DNA of 64,000 nucleotides from an uncultured bacterium. Lineage in GTDB: Bacteria; Bacteroidota; Rhodothermia; Rhodothermales; Rubricoccaceae. Positions 59,905-64,000 of the stretch are shown one piece after another. The position numbers and the translations under genes are program-made. The stretch lies in NCBI GenBank assembly GCA_947493945.1, contig CANLSR010000002.1, positions 372,001 to 436,000 of the forward strand. The letters run 5' to 3'. How positions within the stretch are numbered: the first letter of the stretch is position 1; the number at the start of each line of letters is the position of its first letter. The notes below the pieces were generated by a model that was given only the letters and a program-made list of their open reading frames with translations, had not been told where the DNA came from and ran no database searches.

Positions 59905-61119
59905 TCACGGGCCGCCCGGCAAGCGCACCTCGCGGAGCCGCCACGCCGCGTAGATGGCGCCGGCGAACGCCACGTCCGACAGCAGCATCAGCCCGATGGC
60001 GTACGAGCCCGTCGCCTGCACCACCAGCCCCATGACGATCGGCGGCAAGAAGCCGCCCAGCCCGCCGGCCGCGCCGACGAGCCCCGTCACGCTCCCGACC
60101 TGGCCCGGCGGTGAGCGCCGCCCGACGAGCGCGAACACGGCCCCGTTGCCGGCGCCGAGCGCCGCCGCGATCGTCAGGAACCCGACCGTCGCCGTCACGA
60201 TGTCGGGCTCGAACGCGGTCACGATGGCGCCCACGCCGATCGCGATGAGCGAGACGAGCAGCACCGGCACGCCGCCGAAGCGGTCCGCCAGCGCCCCGCC
60301 CACGGGCCGCGTCGCGGTGGCGAGCACGACGAACCCGGCCGCGCGCAGGGCCGCGTCCGCGACCTCCAGGCCGTACGCGTCGACGAGAAACGTGGGGAGG
60401 TAGGCGCCGAAGGCGACGAAGCCGCCGAACGTGACGGCGTAGAGGAACGCGAGGTCGCGCGCGATGGGCAGCTTGACGGCCTCGGCGAACCGCGCGGTCA
60501 TCGAGCCCGTCGAGGGCGTCCGCCCCGGCGCGTCGCGGCCGAAGACAAAGAACACGGCGGCCGTCGCCGCCAGCGCCGCGGCGACGACCCAGAACGCGGC
60601 CGGCCGGCCCAGGCTCTGGGCGATCGACGGCGAGAGGAAGCCCGAGACGGCCGTGCCCACGTTGCCGGCGCCGTAGATGCCCAGCGCCAGCCCGCGCCGC
60701 TCGGGCGGCGTCCACGCGTTCACGAACGGGATGCCGACGGCGAACGAGGCGCCGCCCAACCCCAAAAACAGCCCGCCCACGAGCAGCGACGGGTAGGCGT
60801 CGGCCACCGACAGGAACAGGACCGGCAGGATCGTGAGCGCCGTCACGGCCGTGAACATGACGCGCCCGCCCAGGCGGTCGGTGAGCGCGCCGATGGGGAT
60901 CCGCGCCAGCGAGCCGATCAGCGCCGGGACGGCCACCAGCAGCGAGACCTGGAGCGGCGTGAGCGACAGCAGCTCGCGGTAGGTCGGCGCGAGCGGCCCG
61001 AGCAGGTTCCAGGCCCAGAAGTTGACCGCCAGCGCGAGGGTCGCGAGCGTGAGGGGGAGCGTGGCGCCCGGCTGGCGGTCGGTCTCGGCCGGTGGAGCGG
61101 GGGGGGCGTCGGGCGTCAT
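59905..61119 (-). CDS. narK: NarK-type nitrate/nitrite transporter (MFS)
   Basis: 404 residues with about 12 helices. The nitrate-porter signature glycine motifs are present: GIYGAGNVGTAVSGFL in helix 5 and GAGNGAVFALVGRRSPPGQVGSVTGLVGAAGGLGGFLPP in helix 11, along with RIPIGALTDRLGGR, the MFS loop. It imports nitrate or swaps it with nitrite for the reductase encoded upstream. It overlaps the next membrane gene (ATGA). Confidence 0.94.
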   Translation of the reverse strand: MTPDAPPAPPAETDRQPGATLPLTLATLALAVNFWAWNLLGPLAPTYRELLSLTPLQVSLLVAVPALIGSLARIPIGALTDRLGGRVMFTAVTALTILPVLFLSVADAYPSLLVGGLFLGLGGASFAVGIPFVNAWTPPERRGLALGIYGAGNVGTAVSGFLSPSIAQSLGRPAAFWVVAAALAATAAVFFVFGRDAPGRTPSTGSMTARFAEAVKLPIARDLAFLYAVTFGGFVAFGAYLPTFLVDAYGLEVADAALRAAGFVVLATATRPVGGALADRFGGVPVLLVSLIAIGVGAIVTAFEPDIVTATVGFLTIAAALGAGNGAVFALVGRRSPPGQVGSVTGLVGAAGGLGGFLPPIVMGLVVQATGSYAIGLMLLSDVAFAGAIYAAWRLREVRLPGGP

Positions 61120-61400
61120 CCGTCGAGTCGGTAGAGGTACCAGAGGAGGCCGCCGTTGAGGCCGAGGCAGACCAGGCTGGCCAGGGCGGCCGGCACAGCG
61201 ACGCCGTGGTCGCCGCCCAGCATCGCGTTCATCGACGCCGTGAGCAGCCACAGCTGGAGGACCACGATGAGGACCACGATGGCCAGGATGCCGTTGACGA
61301 TCGTCATCCGCTGGGCGCGCGAGAACCGGGCGCCTTGGGCCGTCGTCCGGCCCGACGCGACGTGCTCGGGGGGCGTACGGTCCGGGGGCGGAGCCTTCAT
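61116..61400 (-). CDS. Small two-helix membrane protein, 94 aa
   Basis: Not recognised. Two membrane helices (MTIVNGILAIVVLIVVLQLWLLTAS and AVPAALASLVCLGLNGGLLWYLY) follow a basic N-terminus. It overlaps narK and the Rieske gene by 4 bp each. It may anchor the reductase or pass electrons from quinol, but no haem-ligand His pattern is clear. Confidence 0.8.
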   Translation of the reverse strand: MKAPPPDRTPPEHVASGRTTAQGARFSRAQRMTIVNGILAIVVLIVVLQLWLLTASMNAMLGGDHGVAVPAALASLVCLGLNGGLLWYLYRLDG

Positions 61401-62005
61401 ACCGTCCCCTCCTCGACGCCGGTCGCGTAGACGGTCCCGTCGCGCACCTCGACCGTGACGCGCGGGAGCGGGCGCCGCGGCGGCCCGGCCGTCGGCCGGC
61501 CGGTCTCCAGGTCGAACCACCCGTTGTGGCACGGGCAGTGGAGCGCGAGCCCGCCGCCGTCCGGCGACACCGAGACGCCGCCGTGGCCCTCGCCCTTGGC
61601 GGCCGGGACGACCGGGCACATCAGGTGCGTGCACTGCTGGTCGTAGGCCACGAACGAGGCCGCGCCGGTCCGCACCAACAGGCGCGGCGTGCTCCCCTCG
61701 GGGTAGCGGAACGTCTTGCCCTCGCCGACCGCCAGCTCGTCGACGCGGGCGACGGCCAGGCCCGCGGCGGCCGGCCGGCGGCGGCGGCCCAGGCTCTTCG
61801 CCACGATGTAGCCCTGGCCCACGACGAACGCCGCGCTCGTGAGCACGATAAACTTGACCAGGTCGCGGCGGCCGACGTACTCGTCCTGGGGCCAGTCGAT
61901 GGGGAAGTCGCGGCGCCACTTGGGTTGGGCGTCGAGCGGCAGGCCGTCGGGCGCTTTCGTGCGGCGCTCCGGGTCGAGCGGCGTCTGGGGGGCGCGGGGA
62001 GTCAT
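61397..62005 (-). CDS. Rieske [2Fe-2S] protein
   Basis: 202 residues. A twin-arginine-like anchor ([25 protein letters not shown]) is followed by the Rieske domain with CTHLMCPVV and [13 protein letters not shown], giving the Cys-x-His and Cys-x-x-His pairs. It probably takes electrons from the quinol side and feeds the ferredoxin and molybdenum subunits of the same operon (inference). It overlaps its neighbours by 4 bp on each side. Confidence 0.93.
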   Translation of the reverse strand: MTPRAPQTPLDPERRTKAPDGLPLDAQPKWRRDFPIDWPQDEYVGRRDLVKFIVLTSAAFVVGQGYIVAKSLGRRRRPAAAGLAVARVDELAVGEGKTFRYPEGSTPRLLVRTGAASFVAYDQQCTHLMCPVVPAAKGEGHGGVSVSPDGGGLALHCPCHNGWFDLETGRPTAGPPRRPLPRVTVEVRDGTVYATGVEEGTV

Positions 62006-62682
62006 GCCTGGGCGGGGCGGTCGGGGAGGGGAACGGCGTCGGGGAGCAGGTCGAGGTACAGGTCGCCCCCGAACACGTCGTCGAGCAGGTCGTGGGTGAC
62101 GGTCGGCTCGTGCATCGCGGCCGTCACGTCCACCCAGTCGACGTTGTCGGCAGGGACCATCAGGTTCACCTTGGTCGTGATGGTCTGGGCGCCGAACTGG
62201 AAGGTGTTGACGGGGCGGGCGTTGGGGCGGAGCCGGGCCATCTCCTCGCGCGTCCCGAAGGCGAGGGCCTGGCTGGGGCAGACCGAGGCGCACATGGGCT
62301 TGAGGCCCACCGAGGTCCGGTCGTAGCACAGGTTGCACTTCATCATGAGCTGCGCCTCGGTGTCCATCTTGGGCACGCCGAACGGGCACGCCAGCACGCA
62401 GTTGTTGCACGCGATGCACCGCGGCTTGCGCGCCGAGTGGACGACCCCGTCCTCGGTCCGCTTGATGGCGTCGGCGGGGCAGACCTCGGCGCACGTCGGC
62501 GAGTCGCAGTGCATGCACACGACGGGCGCCGTCTGCGTCGAGCGCGCGCGGTCGACGAAGTCGAGCTGGATCATCGACTGGCCCCTGTGGGTGTCGCACT
62601 CGGCGCAGGCCTGGACGCAGGCCTGACACCCGATGCAGCGGGCGGGGTCGATAAAGAACTCCAGGGTCTCGGGCACGGGCAC
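62002..62682 (-). CDS. Four-cluster ferredoxin subunit (NrfC/DmsB-like)
   Basis: 226 residues. Four [4Fe-4S] motifs: [43 protein letters not shown] and [21 protein letters not shown]. This is the electron-transfer subunit layout of DMSO-reductase-family enzymes. It sits between the Rieske gene and the molybdenum subunit and so completes the chain. Confidence 0.94.
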   Translation of the reverse strand: MPVPETLEFFIDPARCIGCQACVQACAECDTHRGQSMIQLDFVDRARSTQTAPVVCMHCDSPTCAEVCPADAIKRTEDGVVHSARKPRCIACNNCVLACPFGVPKMDTEAQLMMKCNLCYDRTSVGLKPMCASVCPSQALAFGTREEMARLRPNARPVNTFQFGAQTITTKVNLMVPADNVDWVDVTAAMHEPTVTHDLLDDVFGGDLYLDLLPDAVPLPDRPAQA

Positions 62683-62694
62683 GGGGCGGCGGGG

Positions 62695-62904
62695 CTACGG
62701 GCGGAGGTCGGTGGGGGAGGGGGGCGCGCTCTCGGTCCGCGCGCCGAGGGCGACCTCCCAGGCGCCCTCGTGGCACAGCCCCGCGATGCGGGCGTCCTGA
62801 TACGCCGCCCACGCCGCGTCGAGGTCGGCCTCGGGCGCCGCCGCCGCCAGCCGCTGGCGGACCGTGGCGTCGTGATCGGAGAGCAGGGGCGTCGGGGCGG
62901 TCAC
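62695..62904 (-). CDS. Small protein of the molybdoenzyme operon, 69 aa
   Basis: GTG 62902-62904 overlaps the stop of the molybdenum subunit gene (GTGA). [41 protein letters not shown] is helical with one Cys. No family recognised; possibly an assembly or maturation factor. A CCGCCAGC/GCTGGCGG palindrome lies inside it (62844-62860). Confidence 0.75.
   Translation of the reverse strand: MTAPTPLLSDHDATVRQRLAAAAPEADLDAAWAAYQDARIAGLCHEGAWEVALGARTESAPPSPTDLRP
62844..62860. repeat. CCGCCAGC-C-GCTGGCGG palindrome inside the small gene
   Basis: A perfect 8-bp inverted repeat around one base, in frame. Confidence 0.45.
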
Positions 62905-64000
62905 TGCTGGGGCTGGAGCTTCGTCTCGTACGCCGGCGGCGCCTCGGCCCTCGTCACGCGGACGGCGCACACCTTGTACTCGGGGATCTTCGAGATCGGG
63001 TCCTGGGCCGAGATCGTCAACTGGTTGGCGCTCTTCCGCCCCGCCCAGTGGTAGGGGATGAAGACGGTGTCGGGCCGGATGGTCTTGACCACCTGGGCGC
63101 GCAACGTGCAGTTGCCGCGCCGGCTCTCGGCCGTCGCCCAGTCGCCGTCGGCGATCCCCAACTGGCGGGCGAGGTGCGGGTGCATCTCGATCTTGGGCTC
63201 GGGGTAGTGGTCCACCAACGGGCCGATCCGGCGCGTCTGGTTGCCCGAGAGAAACTGGCTCACCACGCGGCCGGTCGTCAGGATCACCGGGTACGCGTCG
63301 TCCACGTCCTCGGTCGGGCCGACGTACTCGGTCACGTTGAACCGGGCCCGGCCGTCGGGGAAGTAGAACGGGCCGGCGCCCTGGGCGATCGGGTTCCACG
63401 AGCCCGGCTCGAACAGGCGGACGGTCCCCTGGGGGCCGGGCTCGGGCACGCCGTCGGGCGTCTCGGACGGGCACGGCCAGAACACGCCGTAGTTGTCCTC
63501 GACGCGCTCCCAGGTGATCCCGGAGTAGTCGTTGGTGTAGCCCTTCGAGGCCACGCGCAGCTCCTCGAACATCTCGCGCGGGCCCGCGAACGTCAGCCCG
63601 CGCTCGCGGCCCAGCGCGCGCGCGATGTCCTGGATGATCCGCCAGTCCTGCCGCGCCTCGCCCGGCGGGTCGACGGCCGGGTTGATCTTGATGACGCGGC
63701 CCTCCAGCTGGGTCACCGTTCCCTCGTCCTCCTCCTGGAGCGACCCCGGCAGGACCACGTCGGCGTAGCGCGAGGTCGCGCTCATAAAGAAGTCGATGGC
63801 GACGAAGAAGTCGAGCTTCTCCAGCGCCTGGCGGACAAAGTTGTTGTCGGGCAGCGAGACGACCGGGTTGAAGCAGACGCTCAGCAGCCCCTTGATCTCG
63901 CCCTGGTCGATCTTGCGGATGATCTCGTAGGCGTCGACGCCGGGCTGGGGCAGCTCCTCGGGCTCGATGCCCCACACGCCGGCCACGTAGGCCCGGTGCT
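62901..64000 (-). CDS. Molybdopterin oxidoreductase, nitrate-reductase-like, C-terminal part (5' end beyond window)
   Basis: The visible 366 codons hold the C-terminal half of a DMSO-reductase-superfamily enzyme. [47 protein letters not shown] is the third-domain core. [23 protein letters not shown]...[18 protein letters not shown] is the molybdopterin-binding fourth domain. The text is closest to assimilatory or periplasmic nitrate reductases (NasA/NapA-like); narK in the same operon supports nitrate as substrate. The Fe-S site and any Mo ligand lie outside the window, so the subtype cannot be fixed. Confidence 0.9.
   Translation of the reverse strand, partial: HRAYVAGVWGIEPEELPQPGVDAYEIIRKIDQGEIKGLLSVCFNPVVSLPDNNFVRQALEKLDFFVAIDFFMSATSRYADVVLPGSLQEEDEGTVTQLEGRVIKINPAVDPPGEARQDWRIIQDIARALGRERGLTFAGPREMFEELRVASKGYTNDYSGITWERVEDNYGVFWPCPSETPDGVPEPGPQGTVRLFEPGSWNPIAQGAGPFYFPDGRARFNVTEYVGPTEDVDDAYPVILTTGRVVSQFLSGNQTRRIGPLVDHYPEPKIEMHPHLARQLGIADGDWATAESRRGNCTLRAQVVKTIRPDTVFIPYHWAGRKSANQLTISAQDPISKIPEYKVCAVRVTRAEAPPAYETKLQPQQ

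Overview
The window is a very GC-rich bacterial chromosome segment with densely packed genes, many joined by ATGA or GTGA start/stop overlaps. A SusC/SusD outer-membrane pair, a NagB-PIG-L fusion, a CcoG/CcoI/CcoS plus CcoNOQP cbb3 oxidase cluster and -7 elements that look like TAnnTTnG all point to the Bacteroidota/Rhodothermota side of the tree. The high GC and the protein style suggest a Rhodothermota marine aerobe of the Rubricoccus/Rubrivirga kind. This placement is inference from gene content, not a database match.

Layout. (1) 1-7940, all minus strand: the start of a nonribosomal peptide synthetase (condensation plus serine-type adenylation domain, cut by the window edge), an FkbH-like protein carrying its own carrier domain, two LuxR-family regulators whose receiver domains have lost the phospho-acceptor, and an unrecognised 351-residue protein. 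(2) 8416-18706, mostly plus strand: ftsK, a VOC protein, the histidine genes hisH-hisA-hisF, a TonB-domain protein gene apparently split by an in-frame TAG, a molybdenum-carrier-like protein, lolA, an UPF0104-type membrane protein and small proteins. (3) 19029-31051, minus strand: rlmB (preceded by a 9-bp tandem repeat), a PLP decarboxylase, lgt, hisS, a PTS IIA protein, an RluA-type pseudouridine synthase, a class V aminotransferase, a membrane-anchored EEP-family phosphatase/nuclease, dprA, and a NagB-PIG-L fusion. (4) 31238-36413, plus strand: susC, susD and a methyltransferase. A LacI-type palindrome lies between nagB-PIG-L and susC. (5) 36470-51310: obg, rnhA, a tail-anchored protein, then the cbb3 oxidase region (ccoS, ccoI, two tiny membrane proteins, a universal stress protein, ccoG, an oppositely oriented amine oxidase, ccoP, ccoQ, ccoO, ccoN) and a second universal stress protein. 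(6) 51770-58973, plus strand: nhaA, a Kef-type antiporter, then a copper protein, cupin, truncated haemoglobin, haemerythrin, Ric block that looks like NO/oxidative protection, and two small genes. (7) 59095-64000, minus strand: a SufR-like regulator, a NarK-type transporter, a two-helix membrane protein, a Rieske protein, a four-cluster ferredoxin, a small protein and the C-terminal part of a molybdopterin nitrate-reductase-like enzyme.

How the parts fit. The oxidase, copper protein, NO-handling proteins and nitrate-reductase operon together describe a respiration region suited to low oxygen and nitrate. The SusCD and NagB-PIG-L genes describe uptake and breakdown of an amino-sugar polymer or glycan. 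The FkbH-carrier plus serine NRPS pair is the most likely specialised-metabolite locus.

The sequence also carries a family of GC-rich inverted repeats with core CCGCTGGCGG/CCGCCAGCGG. They sit in many intergenic gaps, and apparent copies lie in frame inside hisF, the nagB fusion and other genes. I saw no tRNA, rRNA, CRISPR array, transposase or phage gene.
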